Positions 16,240 through 24,890 of a DNA stretch of 62,906 nt are shown piece by piece. The DNA lies in the NCBI GenBank assembly GCA_023412665.1, contig JAEZCA010000012.1, positions 1 through 62,906 on the forward strand, written 5' to 3'. Every line of letters begins with the position of its first letter. Position 1 is the stretch's first letter. Source of the DNA: Bacillota bacterium. GTDB lineage: Bacteria > Bacillota > Clostridia > Acetivibrionales > DTU013. The position numbers and the translations under genes were made by a program. The notes beneath the pieces are model-generated. The model saw only the letters and a program-made list of their open reading frames with translations. It was not told the origin of the DNA and made no database searches.

Positions 16240-17340
16240 ATGAAAAGAAAACTAACGACTGTAATTACTATATTATCATTGCTATTGATTGCAGAGATCA
16301 TATTTATCTGCTTTAGCAAATCCACGCAGCTCAATGGACCGGGAGGGCTGTCTGAAGTAGGTGAACCGGCAGCGGGTGGTTCAGATGACCGACCGACCGG
16401 CGCCGGTACCAAAGCTGGGCAGGCGGCTGATTATGAAGGCAGCGACGGCATGGATGCAGCCCTGAGGGATGATGGCTTGCGGGATGCTGACAGCATCGAA
16501 GAGGATAGTGATGATACGGCTGCTACAGATAAAGGTGAGCCGGCTATCAATGCTGATGATGCCAATCCAGCTGATGATGCCGTATCACTTATTAATGAAG
16601 ATGGTACCACCGCCAGGGAAAGAATCGTTCCGCCGGAAGGCTTCGAAAGGTTGAGCCTTGATGAAGACTCCTTCGGTGAATACCTGAGGAACCTGCCGCT
16701 CAAGCCTCATGGTTCAAGCGTCAGATATTATGATGGCGGGACAAAGCCCTGGGATGTACATGTGGCAGTAATCGACATGGATGTGGGAACCAGAGACCTG
16801 CAGCAATGCGCTGACGCTGTCATAAGGCTCAGGGCGGAATACCTCCATGCCAATGGCAGATATGATGAGATACACTTCAATTTTACCAATGGCTTTAATG
16901 CTAAATACAGTAAGTGGATCCAGGGATACAGGGTCAGTATAACGGGCAATAAAGCCGTCTGGGTGGAAAATGGCAGCAAGGGGACGGATTATAAGAGCTT
17001 CAGGAAATACCTCGACACTGTTTTTGCTTACGCAGGGACTCTGTCTTTATCACAGGAGATGAAAAAGATCGACCTTAAGGATATGCAGCCTGGTGATGTG
17101 TTTCTAAAAGGCGGCTCTCCGGGACATTGCGTGATAATAACCGACATGGCGGAAAACCCGCTGACAGGGGAGAGGGTATTCCTGACGGCCCAGAGCTATA
17201 TGCCGGCTCAGGATATACATATCCTGAAGAATCCCGCAAATGAGGATGGAAACCCCTGGTATCCGGTGGAATTCGGTGATGAGCTTGTAACTCCGGAGTG
17301 GACATTTTCTAAGGATCAGATCTACAGATTTGCAGAATGA
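16240..17340 (+). CDS. DUF4846 domain protein, membrane-anchored
   Basis: Encodes 366 residues. An N-terminal membrane anchor (TTVITILSLLLIAEIIFICF) is followed by about 100 residues rich in Asp, Gly and Ala with low complexity. The DUF4846 domain (about residues 130-360) starts RIVPPEGFERL and contains GSSVRYYDGGTKPWDVHVAV, DVGTRDLQQCADAVIRLRAEY, NFTNGF, YAGTLSLSQEMKK, LKGGSPGHCVIITD and AQSYMPAQDIHILKNP. The function of the domain is unknown. GSPGHC and the distant conserved Asp/His suggest a hydrolytic or transglutaminase-like fold, which is inference only. The ATG at 16240 has AAAGG seven bases upstream and fits better than 16222 or 16234. Confidence 0.8.
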   Translation: MKRKLTTVITILSLLLIAEIIFICFSKSTQLNGPGGLSEVGEPAAGGSDDRPTGAGTKAGQAADYEGSDGMDAALRDDGLRDADSIEEDSDDTAATDKGEPAINADDANPADDAVSLINEDGTTARERIVPPEGFERLSLDEDSFGEYLRNLPLKPHGSSVRYYDGGTKPWDVHVAVIDMDVGTRDLQQCADAVIRLRAEYLHANGRYDEIHFNFTNGFNAKYSKWIQGYRVSITGNKAVWVENGSKGTDYKSFRKYLDTVFAYAGTLSLSQEMKKIDLKDMQPGDVFLKGGSPGHCVIITDMAENPLTGERVFLTAQSYMPAQDIHILKNPANEDGNPWYPVEFGDELVTPEWTFSKDQIYRFAE

Positions 17341-17378
17341 GCCTTCTGAAGCAAGGGCTCATCACAAATGGCAGTATT

Positions 17379-17423
17379 GAACACGGTAATGCCGAACACG
17401 GTAATGCCGAACGCTGTGATGTC
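17379..17423. repeat. Three 15-bp tandem units
   Basis: GAACACGGTAATGCC at 17379-17393 and 17394-17408, then the diverged GAACGCTGTGATGTC at 17409-17423. They lie between two convergent genes and reach the stop codon of the AraC gene. Confidence 0.7.
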
Positions 17424-18267
17424 ACTTCAGCCGGTTTCTTGGAGAGACCCCGAATAATTTTTTGTAGGACCTGACAAAGTTGGAATAATCGTTGAAGCCG
17501 CACTGCTCGCATGCCTGCATTGACGGGATGCCGCTTTTTATCAGCGCGTCCGCCTTTATCAGCCTTTTTTGCAGAATATAGCTGTGTACCGGATAGCCTG
17601 TGAGCTGCTTGAATTTATGCATCAGATGATACCTGCTCATATAGAACCTTGCAGCCAGAGAATCTATTGTTAGTTCATCCTTCAGGTTTTCATTGATAAA
17701 ATCCAATATGTTTCTGATGTATTTGTCATGGATAATGTCTTCAATGTCATCATTTCTGCTGCCTTTCAGCAGCTCTCTTGTCAGAACTACGATCAGTTGC
17801 AGGAAAATGGAGTTTTTAAGCAGGGACGAGCCGAATTCCTTGCTTTTGCATGCTTCCTCCAGCTTTGTACATAAGGTTCGGGCATATTCCAGTATTTTGC
17901 CGTCGAGCCTCAGTAAATTGTTTTTTCCGTTTGTCAGGCTAAAGCAGGTAAAAAGATCCCAGTCTCTGCTGTGGTTTGACAGAAAGCCCGGGTTTACCCA
18001 TATAACAATACGCTCATACATGACACAAGGGTCGATGACAGGCTTGTGGAGCTCGCTGCTGCTGACGAACAGGATATCCCAGGGCTTCAGTCTATACGCA
18101 TTTCCTTCTATCAGGTATGTCACGTTGCCGGAGATGAACACGATTATTTTATTGAAATCATGATAATGGTATTCGAACTGTGTATTTTTCATATCGCTTA
18201 GATGAAAAAAAGCAAAATCACCTATCAGATATCCTCTTTTGGAATCTCCCGATGAATTGGCATCCAC
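17422..18267 (-). CDS. AraC family transcriptional regulator
   Basis: Encodes 281 residues. The N-terminal half is a cupin-type sensor domain (FEYHYHDFNKIIVFISG, AYRLKPWDILFVSSSELHKP). The C-terminal 100 residues hold two helix-turn-helix motifs of AraC type: DELTIDSLAARFYMSRYHLM-HKFKQLTGYP and SIPSMQACEQCGFNDYSNFV-RSYKKLFGVSPRNRL. It likely responds to a sugar or similar small molecule, with no target gene evident; the divergent DMT exporter is a candidate. GTG at 18267 is chosen as start because GAGGTGA is five bases upstream. A 49-bp duplication covers this start region. Confidence 0.85.
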   Translation of the reverse strand: MDANSSGDSKRGYLIGDFAFFHLSDMKNTQFEYHYHDFNKIIVFISGNVTYLIEGNAYRLKPWDILFVSSSELHKPVIDPCVMYERIVIWVNPGFLSNHSRDWDLFTCFSLTNGKNNLLRLDGKILEYARTLCTKLEEACKSKEFGSSLLKNSIFLQLIVVLTRELLKGSRNDDIEDIIHDKYIRNILDFINENLKDELTIDSLAARFYMSRYHLMHKFKQLTGYPVHSYILQKRLIKADALIKSGIPSMQACEQCGFNDYSNFVRSYKKLFGVSPRNRLK

Positions 18268-18355
18268 TGCTATCACCTCACGCCCGGCAGTTTGCCGGAT
18301 ACAGCCTGGCATCCACTGCTGTCACTTCATACTCTGTAGTTTGCCGGATATAGCC
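18258..18355. repeat. 49-bp tandem duplication over the AraC gene start
   Basis: Copy 1 is 18258-18306 and copy 2 is 18307-18355, differing at about nine positions. On the minus strand each unit ends in a ribosome-binding-site/GTG arrangement. In the gene-proximal copy it is GAGGTGA with GTG; in the distal copy the site has decayed to GAAGTGA. Confidence 0.8.
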
Positions 18356-18541
18356 CCACACACTATACTATGCTTCCAGCCTTACCGGGATTACATATTC
18401 TATCCGCACGATACGCATACTATCGAGCATTTTGCGCCATTGATGCTGTGAAAAATCTGAATATCATATACTAAAAGCCGATTTTTTACGGTAAAGGGTT
18501 CATGTTATGTCAACGTGTGAGGATAGAGAGAAGGTGCATCA

Positions 18542-19456
18542 ATGAGCTTTATCAAGGAAAACAACGCAGCCGGCTTCATAATGCTAAATGCCATGATGTG
18601 GGGATCTTCCTACATATGGTCAAAGATTTTAATAGGTTATCTGCCTTATTTTACGATCTTGTTCCTTTACTCACTTGGAGGATTAATTTTTTTGACCGTG
18701 CTGTTTTTCCGCAAATTACGAAAAATAGACAGAAAGGCAGTATGGCCATGTGTGGGGATCAGCATTTTCTCCGTACTTAGCAATATATCATGCATGCTTG
18801 CTCTTGGCAGCACCAGCAGCTCGAATACTGCATTTATAGTACAGATGTCAGTAATACTGACACCTATGATCATGGCATTGGCCGAAAAAAAGCTCCCAGC
18901 GCTGCGTTCGGTGCTGAGCTCTGTGATAGCCGTTCCCGGATTGCTTTTATTGACTGTTGATTTCAGCAGCTTTAGACTAAATCCGGGTGATTTGTTCGCA
19001 TTGGCCAATGCATTGTTCTTTTCACTATACCTTGCTTCGCAGAAGCTGTTTGCATCAAAAACAGACCCGGTACAGTTTTCATTTATACAGCATGTCACAG
19101 GCACTGCTGTATTTTTAGGAATGGCATTGATTTTTGACAGGAAGCAAACAGATTTGTTTAATATGAATGCATCAGCCTGGGCAGTGCTGGTATTGAGCAT
19201 ATTGATATCAGTGACTACAATTTTATTCCAGTCAGGTGCTCTGAAATTTGTGAGGCCTGAGAGGGCAACAGTCATATATACTCTGGAACCTGTCACTGCT
19301 GCTGTACTTGCATACTTTATCATAGGAGAAAGTATCAATGGCATTGCTGCAATAGCAGGGTGCATTCTGATAATCACTGCTGTCGTGATTACAGTTCCTT
19401 TGAAGACAATAGGTAAGAAGAGCCGAGTGCAGTTGGTCGCTCAATTGCAAAAGTAA
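18542..19456 (+). CDS. DMT family (EamA) transporter
   Basis: A 304-residue membrane protein with ten hydrophobic segments arranged as two EamA repeats. The first runs from FIMLNAMMWGSSYIWSKIL to LLLLTVDF, the second from DLFALANALFFSLYLASQKLF to GCILIITAVVI. Conserved features are the short Trp-Gly pair in the first helix and the PERATVIYTLEPVTAAVLAY segment before the last helices. Members export amino acids, nucleotides or drugs; substrate unknown. GAGAAGGTG precedes the ATG. It lies divergent from the AraC gene, which could regulate it. Confidence 0.9.
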   Translation: MSFIKENNAAGFIMLNAMMWGSSYIWSKILIGYLPYFTILFLYSLGGLIFLTVLFFRKLRKIDRKAVWPCVGISIFSVLSNISCMLALGSTSSSNTAFIVQMSVILTPMIMALAEKKLPALRSVLSSVIAVPGLLLLTVDFSSFRLNPGDLFALANALFFSLYLASQKLFASKTDPVQFSFIQHVTGTAVFLGMALIFDRKQTDLFNMNASAWAVLVLSILISVTTILFQSGALKFVRPERATVIYTLEPVTAAVLAYFIIGESINGIAAIAGCILIITAVVITVPLKTIGKKSRVQLVAQLQK

Positions 19457-19457
19457 A

Positions 19458-19586
19458 TTCTGGTTTGCATATGGGGTATTGCGGGCAAAGTTCTGGTATG
19501 TAGAAGGGGGATTGCGGGCAAAGTTCTGGTATGTAGAAGGGGTATTGCGGGCACGAATTCTGGCTTGCAGATGAGGGAGTGCTGCC
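19458..19586. repeat. 33-bp tandem array
   Basis: Units start at 19458, 19491, 19524 and 19558 with TTCTGG. The central two are almost identical (TTCTGGTATGTAGAAGGGG, then ATTGCGGGCAAAG); the outer two have diverged. The array starts immediately after the exporter stop codon. Confidence 0.85.
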
Positions 19587-19702
19587 AAAATAAAGCAGCA
19601 TACCTATCCCACAAAAATGGTTTAACATATAAGGTCAGCACATATATGCCCAAATGGATGATTTTACAGATAAGGGCAGTAGTTCTGATTTTTCAAGACC
19701 AC

Positions 19703-19848
19703 AGTGTGCAAAAATAGCGTCATCTGGGCGCCTAATACTATTCTGGAGTCTACATAACTCACAAATAATCCCGTTAAACGCCAAAAATGTTGAATAATCT
19801 CAATGAAATCAATAAAGCTGTGCCCAGATGATTCGGTTTTTGCACACT
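19703..19848. mobile_element. MITE-like element, copy 2
   Basis: Terminal inverted repeats of 27 bases: AGTGTGCAAAAA...CATCTGGGC at 19703-19729, matched by GCCCAGATG...TTTTTGCACACT at 19822-19848. About 90 AT-rich bases lie between. Read in reverse, copy 1 (8414-8576) shows the same interior landmarks, including CATAACTC followed later by CAATGAAaTCAAT. No ORF and no evident target duplication. Confidence 0.65.
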
Positions 19849-20043
19849 CCCCTATATAGCCCAATAGTAATGTCCAAGTTTTAGGAGCAATTTACCTATA
19901 CTTAGATGACATAATGCGGGATGACCGGATTTATGTACCAAATTCATGTAAGAAATATAATAAAAAGGCAATAATTCCTTTCACAAATTGAAAATTTATC
20001 CACCAAGCAAGAAGCTACCTACTTTAAAGTTGTTGCAGACGGA

Positions 20044-20127
20044 AGAAAAAATGGTCAGTACATAAGTGGATGCAAAAATGAACATCACACACGCATAAGG
20101 AAAAATGAACAGTACACAAGCGGTTGC
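20044..20127. repeat. Degenerate ~28-bp tandem units
   Basis: Three units at 20044, 20074 and 20101 share AAAAATGaaCAgtACACAAG and end in GGTTGC or a similar sequence. Divergence is too high for a recent array. Confidence 0.55.
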
Positions 20128-20203
20128 AAAAAAGGTAAAATATATGTGACTTCAGTTTGATATGTTGGTATCATGAATGTAACATTGGACAACTGCGGGA
20201 GGA

Positions 20204-20341
20204 AAAACCGGTGCCATGAAATATTGGTCAATGAAATACCGATGCCATGGAAATATCACTGCGGTTGAAATAACGATGCCATGAAAATATCGCCACGGTT
20301 GAAAAATACCAGTGTCGTAGAAATACCGGTGCCATCGCCGG
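20204..20341. repeat. Degenerate ~34-bp tandem units with GCCATG core
   Basis: About five units (near 20204, 20234, 20268, 20302, 20320) share AAATACCGGTGCCATGAAA, and the better ones continue ATATC...CGGTTG. It ends 45 bases before the ExoIII start codon and may hold that gene's 5' leader. Confidence 0.6.
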
Positions 20342-20386
20342 AGGTAGTGTTGAGTAACCTATGAAAACATTTGAAGGGGTAATGTT

Positions 20387-21142
20387 ATGACTAAATTCAT
20401 ATCGTGGAATGTAAACGGGCTGAGGGCTTGCCTAAATAAGGGCTTCATGGATTTTTTCAGGGCTGTTGATGCCGATGTGTTCTGCCTGCAGGAGACAAAG
20501 GTGTCTGACGGGCAGCTGCAGCTTGAGCTGGAAGGGTATTATCAGTTCTGGAATCATGCAAAAAAGAAGGGATATTCCGGGACAGCTGTTTTCACAAAGA
20601 TCGAGCCGCTGAAGGTCGCATATGGGATCGGTGTGGAAGAGCATGATAACGAGGGCAGGGTAATAACAGTGGAATTCGAGAATTACTACCTTGTTACGGT
20701 ATATACCCCCAACTCACAAAGGGAGCTGGCACGTCTGCCGTACAGGATGACCTGGGAGGATGCTTTCAGAGACTATCTGTTAAAGCTTTGCTGCAGCAAA
20801 CCTGTGGTCGTATGTGGCGACCTGAATGTGGCGCACAGGGAAATAGATATCAAAAATCCCTCGTCAAACAGAAGAAGCGCCGGCTTCTCCGATGAAGAGC
20901 GCGCAAAGTTCTCAGAACTGCTGGATGCGGGCTTTATTGACACCTTCAGATATTTTTATCCTGACAAGGAAAATGCCTATACCTGGTGGTCCTACATGTT
21001 CAATGCCCGTGAAAAGAATGTTGGCTGGCGGATAGACTATTTCTGCGTATCGGAGGCTTTGAAGAGCCGACTTGTGGAAGCTGCCATCCATGCTGATATT
21101 ATGGGCTCGGATCATTGCCCTGTGGAACTGTGCATTAAATAA
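20387..21142 (+). CDS. xth: Exodeoxyribonuclease III
   Basis: A 251-residue enzyme of the ExoIII/APE1 family, which cuts DNA at abasic sites in base-excision repair and trims 3' ends. Motifs in order: ISWNVNGLRA, the metal-binding Glu of CLQETK, YTPNS, CGDLNVAHREIDIKNP (Asp and Asn of the active site), WWSY, and the catalytic GSDHCPVEL at the end. Length is normal for the family. The ATG has AAGGGGT just upstream. It faces the nuclease-helicase gene and lies close to a DNA glycosylase, suggesting a loose repair neighbourhood. Confidence 0.95.
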   Translation: MTKFISWNVNGLRACLNKGFMDFFRAVDADVFCLQETKVSDGQLQLELEGYYQFWNHAKKKGYSGTAVFTKIEPLKVAYGIGVEEHDNEGRVITVEFENYYLVTVYTPNSQRELARLPYRMTWEDAFRDYLLKLCCSKPVVVCGDLNVAHREIDIKNPSSNRRSAGFSDEERAKFSELLDAGFIDTFRYFYPDKENAYTWWSYMFNAREKNVGWRIDYFCVSEALKSRLVEAAIHADIMGSDHCPVELCIK

Positions 21143-21166
21143 ACCAAAAGCTCCCGTCTCCGATGA

Positions 21167-23539
21167 TTACCGCCAGAAGTCATCGAGGACATCGCTGAGG
21201 CGGCAGCCGTCGGAGGCTCTGGCAATGGGACTCCATTCCGACGGGAGCAGCTCGCGGTATATGTGGTAGGAGAATCGCTCGTCGAGAAGTATAACTACGC
21301 CCATATCCTCTTCGGTGCGGATAACACGGCCTGCGGCTTGCAGTACACGGTTGATTCCAGGATAAGTATAGGCGTATTCGAAGCCGTTTCCGGACTGTTC
21401 GTCAAAGTGCCTTCGGATAATATTTCGCTCGTTGCATATCTGGGGAAGTCCAACGCCTACTATGATCGCACCTGACAGCCTGTCCCCTGTGAGGTCGATG
21501 CCTTCTCCGAAAACGCCTCCCATGACAGCAAACCCTGCCAGACTCGATTGGCCTGTATTTTCAAACTCAAGCAGGAACTCCTGCCTTGCGGCCTCAGACA
21601 TGCCCGGTGTCTGGTACAATGTGCGGATGCCATGGCTTATTCCCATGAATCTGTAATAGACCTCATTGAGATATTCGAAGGAAGGGAAGAATACCATATA
21701 GTTGCCGGGCCTTGCTGTAACCGTATCAAGTATAGCTTTTGCAATTTTGTCATATGAGAACTGCCTTGTTTTATACTTTGTTGATATTGAATCATCAACA
21801 TAAACGCACAGGTTCTCCTTTGGGAACGGGGAGGGTATTGACAGCGACCTTGCATCGCCGCCGCTCAGCATACCAATAAAGTATTCTATAGGGGAGAGGG
21901 TCGCTGAGAACAGTACCGACGCCCTGCCTCTGTTCATTGCTTCCCGGAGCAGCCTGGACGGGTCGATGCAAAACAGCTTGATCCTGAAATCCGCTGTTGA
22001 TTTGTCAAAGCATGTGACGTATCTCTCGTCGTAAAGCTCAGTGATCTTCATGAAGTGGAGGCTGTCATAATAAATCTCAAGCAGCGAATCCATAAAGGAT
22101 ACCGGCGGATTGCGGGGAAGCCAGTTTTCCATAATGGATGTGAAGCCTTCCAGCAGTCTGTGCAGTTCATCAGGCCGAGTCCTTCTGACACGGTAAAAGC
22201 CCTTCCCTTGGTCATCATCTTCCTCTGTCATTGATTTTGACGTATCGAGAAAATGTCTGTATATCCTGTCCACGGAGTCATAGATCTCCGGCAGTTCATC
22301 CTTTGCAGCCTTTTTCAGTCTGAAGAAGGCTCGCTTTGAGAGCTCTGCCGAATACATGTCCCTGGCCCTGTCAACCAGGTTGTGGGCTTCATCCACCAGA
22401 AAACAGTAGTCTGCGCGTCTTGTGAAGTACCTTTTCAGATATACCCTCGGGTCAAACAGATAGTTGTAATCACAAATTATGACGTCACAGAAAAGGGACA
22501 GGTCAAGTGACAGCTCAAACGGGCAAACAGTGTGCTTTTGTGCATACCGTTCGATCGCCGGCCTGTCCAGAGTGTCCTCCTCCAGGGCTTCCGCTATGGC
22601 TTTTTTAAGTTTGCCGAAATAGTTTCTGGTGTATTCGCAGTTTTCGGTAGTGCAGATCTGTTCCTGACAAAAACACATTTTTTCCTTTGCTGTTATTGTT
22701 ATCGATTTGATGCGAAGACCCTTCTGCCTCATATCCGCCAGCGATTTTTCAGCCAGACTCCTGGTGGTGGTTTTTGCAGTAAGGTAAAATATCTTGGTTA
22801 CAAGGCTGTCACCCAGTGCCTTGACGGCAGGGTACAGTGAAGCAATAGTCTTGCCGGTGCCGGTTGGCGCCTGGGCAAACAGCAGTTCATTGTTTTCGAT
22901 GGTGTCATATACATTTTCCATAAGCTCCAGCTGGCCCTGACGGTATGATGCATATGGGAATTCCAGCCTGCTGATGGAGCTGTCCCTCGAGATTGTCCAG
23001 CCGTTGACGATTTCCTGCCATGCCAGGTAGTCATTGACCAGAGGCATGAAAAACTCTTCAAGGGAATCAAAGCTGTACAGGTCTATAAATGATTTCTCCT
23101 GCTTGTCATCCAGCTGGAAATAGGTCAGACGTACTGCAATGTAGTCAAGCCCGTTCTTTTTAGACAGCATGTAGGCGTAGCACTTGGCCTGCGCCCAGTG
23201 AAGAAGATTGTAGTCGTGTTCTATAAGTTCCAGAGGGAGAGTTGTGGTTTTGATCTCGTGTATCGTAGTGCCGGAGGCATCCTGAAGCAGACCGTCTATC
23301 CTGCCGCTTACCTCCAGCAGCAGTTTGCCGCCCTCCAACTGGAAGGAGACCGGCACTTCGGTATCATATGTATCGCTGTCCGAAAGGTTTTCTTTTACGA
23401 GCTTCCTGACGGCAGCATGGCCTCTGGTGCCTTCAACTGCCCTTGACGGTGAATACCCGCCTGCAGTGAGGTCGCCGGACTGGAGCGAAAATTCGACCAG
23501 ATCCTGTACTGATACATAGATTGTTTTTTTATTCTGCAT
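21167..23539 (-). CDS. DinG/XPD-type DNA helicase with N-terminal PD-(D/E)XK nuclease domain
   Basis: A 790-residue protein with two parts. Residues 1-180 look like a Cas4/RecB-type nuclease domain (ISGRIDGLL...IHEIKT gives the D...ExK signature, near residues 80-97). Residues 190-790 are a superfamily 2 Rad3/XPD helicase: Walker A APTGTGKT, Cys residues in MCFCQEQICTTENCEYTRNY and HTVCPFE that can bind an iron-sulfur cluster, DEAH box FLVDEAHNL, SATLSP, and the C-terminal QAAGRVIRTEED motif VI. The architecture is found in Clostridia as a repair helicase; the exact role is not established. There is no SOS box that I can see. Confidence 0.85.
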   Translation of the reverse strand: MQNKKTIYVSVQDLVEFSLQSGDLTAGGYSPSRAVEGTRGHAAVRKLVKENLSDSDTYDTEVPVSFQLEGGKLLLEVSGRIDGLLQDASGTTIHEIKTTTLPLELIEHDYNLLHWAQAKCYAYMLSKKNGLDYIAVRLTYFQLDDKQEKSFIDLYSFDSLEEFFMPLVNDYLAWQEIVNGWTISRDSSISRLEFPYASYRQGQLELMENVYDTIENNELLFAQAPTGTGKTIASLYPAVKALGDSLVTKIFYLTAKTTTRSLAEKSLADMRQKGLRIKSITITAKEKMCFCQEQICTTENCEYTRNYFGKLKKAIAEALEEDTLDRPAIERYAQKHTVCPFELSLDLSLFCDVIICDYNYLFDPRVYLKRYFTRRADYCFLVDEAHNLVDRARDMYSAELSKRAFFRLKKAAKDELPEIYDSVDRIYRHFLDTSKSMTEEDDDQGKGFYRVRRTRPDELHRLLEGFTSIMENWLPRNPPVSFMDSLLEIYYDSLHFMKITELYDERYVTCFDKSTADFRIKLFCIDPSRLLREAMNRGRASVLFSATLSPIEYFIGMLSGGDARSLSIPSPFPKENLCVYVDDSISTKYKTRQFSYDKIAKAILDTVTARPGNYMVFFPSFEYLNEVYYRFMGISHGIRTLYQTPGMSEAARQEFLLEFENTGQSSLAGFAVMGGVFGEGIDLTGDRLSGAIIVGVGLPQICNERNIIRRHFDEQSGNGFEYAYTYPGINRVLQAAGRVIRTEEDMGVVILLDERFSYHIYRELLPSEWSPIARASDGCRLSDVLDDFWR

Positions 23540-23650
23540 GTCAGTATCCTTTATTTTCGTCCTGCTGTACTATTGCATTATACAAACCGGCTTTTTCTAG
23601 TATAATATAGTTGTCAGATAATGAAAAGGCAAATAAGGAGAGAATGCGAA

Positions 23651-24268
23651 GTGGATATTAACAAGTCAAGATATGAGCTCACTGCTGTGAAGCCCGACCA
23701 GTATCCGGTCTCGGAAATGCCGGAAATAGCGCTGGTAGGCAGATCCAATGTAGGAAAGTCATCTATCATAAATACGCTTTTGAACAGACGCGGCCTGGCC
23801 AGGATTTCCTCATCACCCGGAAAGACAAGAGGCATCAATTTTTATAATATCGATGATACGTTGTATTTTGTCGATTTGCCGGGCTATGGCTTTGCAAAGG
23901 TTTCAAAGGAAGAAAGGGCATCCTGGGGCAGGATGATCGAAACCTACCTGAATAAACGCAAACAGCTCAAAATGGTATTGATGCTTGTGGATATCAGACA
24001 TCAGCCCACAGCGGACGACAGGATGATGTATGATTGGATCACCGGAATGGGGCTGCCGCATTTGGTCGTTGCCACAAAAATGGACAAGATCTCCCGTGGT
24101 CAGGTACAGGGAAGGCTATCTGACATCAGAAAGACTTTGGGCATAAAGGCAGGCGTAGGGCTGATCGCATATTCCTCCGAGACCAGGCAGGGCAGAGACC
24201 AGGTGTGGAAGGAAGTCGAACAGGCTATTACAGAACAGGCCGTTATCGCTCCACCCGCGGCAGATTGA
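23651..24268 (+). CDS. engB: Ribosome biogenesis GTP-binding protein EngB (YsxC/YihA)
   Basis: A 205-residue TRAFAC GTPase needed for assembly of the large ribosomal subunit. G1 is GRSNVGKSS, the G2 Thr lies in SSPGKTRGINFY, G3 is DLPGYGFAKV, G4 is TKMD and G5 lies near YSSE. GTG at 23651 is chosen because the protein then begins like Bacillus YsxC (DINKSRYELTAVKPDQYP) and GGAG lies ten bases before it; an in-frame ATG at 23621 would add ten unconserved residues. A glycosylase gene follows after seven bases, so they share a transcript. Confidence 0.95.
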   Translation: MDINKSRYELTAVKPDQYPVSEMPEIALVGRSNVGKSSIINTLLNRRGLARISSSPGKTRGINFYNIDDTLYFVDLPGYGFAKVSKEERASWGRMIETYLNKRKQLKMVLMLVDIRHQPTADDRMMYDWITGMGLPHLVVATKMDKISRGQVQGRLSDIRKTLGIKAGVGLIAYSSETRQGRDQVWKEVEQAITEQAVIAPPAAD

Positions 24269-24275
24269 TCAAACT

Positions 24276-24773
24276 ATGAGGATATATTCGTTTGCCCCGA
24301 TAGCTGATATAAACTGCAAGGTACTTATCCTTGGCACCATGCCCGGAGTAATGTCCCTTAAGAAGCAGCAATATTACGGATTTGAAAGGAATGCGTTCTG
24401 GAGGATCATATATAATCTGTTTGATTCTGAGCCGGATGAGGATTACAGTATGCGAAAGGAATTCCTGCTTAGGCATCGTATTGCCTTATGGGATGTGCTT
24501 ATGGCATGCGAGCGTGAGGGCAGCAGCGACAGCGATATCAGAAACCCCGAAGCAAATGATTTCCAAGGCTTTTATAAGATGTATCCCGGCATAAGGCATG
24601 TGTGCTTTAATGGAGGACCTGCCGGCAAATTGTATCAGCGCTATGCTGCGAATAAAGGGATAGTGGGGAATATTGCTTTTTACCACTTGCCATCGACGAG
24701 CCCGGCGTATACATTGCCCTTCGAAAAAAAACTTGAGCAGTGGCAATTGGTGCGAAAGCTGCTTTTTTCATGA
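24276..24773 (+). CDS. DNA-deoxyinosine (hypoxanthine) glycosylase, uracil-DNA glycosylase superfamily
   Basis: Encodes 165 residues. It starts with the UDG-superfamily motif region VLILGTMPGVMSL; next come the aromatic-rich YYGFERNAFWRII, ALWDVLMACEREGSSDSDI, and the C-terminal LPSTSPAYT, which corresponds to the conserved His/Ser loop of the superfamily (here LPSTSPA). The family removes hypoxanthine formed by adenine deamination. No Fe-S Cys cluster is present. It is seven bases after engB and has only a weak ribosome binding site, so translation is probably coupled. Works upstream of an AP endonuclease such as the ExoIII encoded at 20387. Confidence 0.8.
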   Translation: MRIYSFAPIADINCKVLILGTMPGVMSLKKQQYYGFERNAFWRIIYNLFDSEPDEDYSMRKEFLLRHRIALWDVLMACEREGSSDSDIRNPEANDFQGFYKMYPGIRHVCFNGGPAGKLYQRYAANKGIVGNIAFYHLPSTSPAYTLPFEKKLEQWQLVRKLLFS

Positions 24774-24890
24774 TGTCATTTATTTTTAAGGATTCTGTAA
24801 CCAAAATGCACCATGTTTTTGTTATAATTAAATTGTATGTGGATTATTTGGAAGCAAGCACGCCAATTACAAATGAGAAGGGGGTCAGAC

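Larger units (their letters stand above)
19457..20386. other. Long intergenic region filled with repeats
   Basis: No gene is supported over 930 bases. From left to right it holds a 33-bp tandem array (19458-19586), the MITE-like element copy 2 (19703-19848), about three degenerate units of AAAAATGAACAgTACACAAG type (20044-20127) and about five degenerate units of AAATACCGGTGCCATGAAA type (20204-20341). Short antisense ORFs here are by-products of the 33-bp array, whose unit is a multiple of three. Confidence 0.7.

Noticed and set aside
19441..19653. Antisense ORFs encoding PFYIPELCPQ repeats
   Set aside because: They come from a 33-bp array whose unit is a multiple of three; no ribosome binding site or conserved domain.
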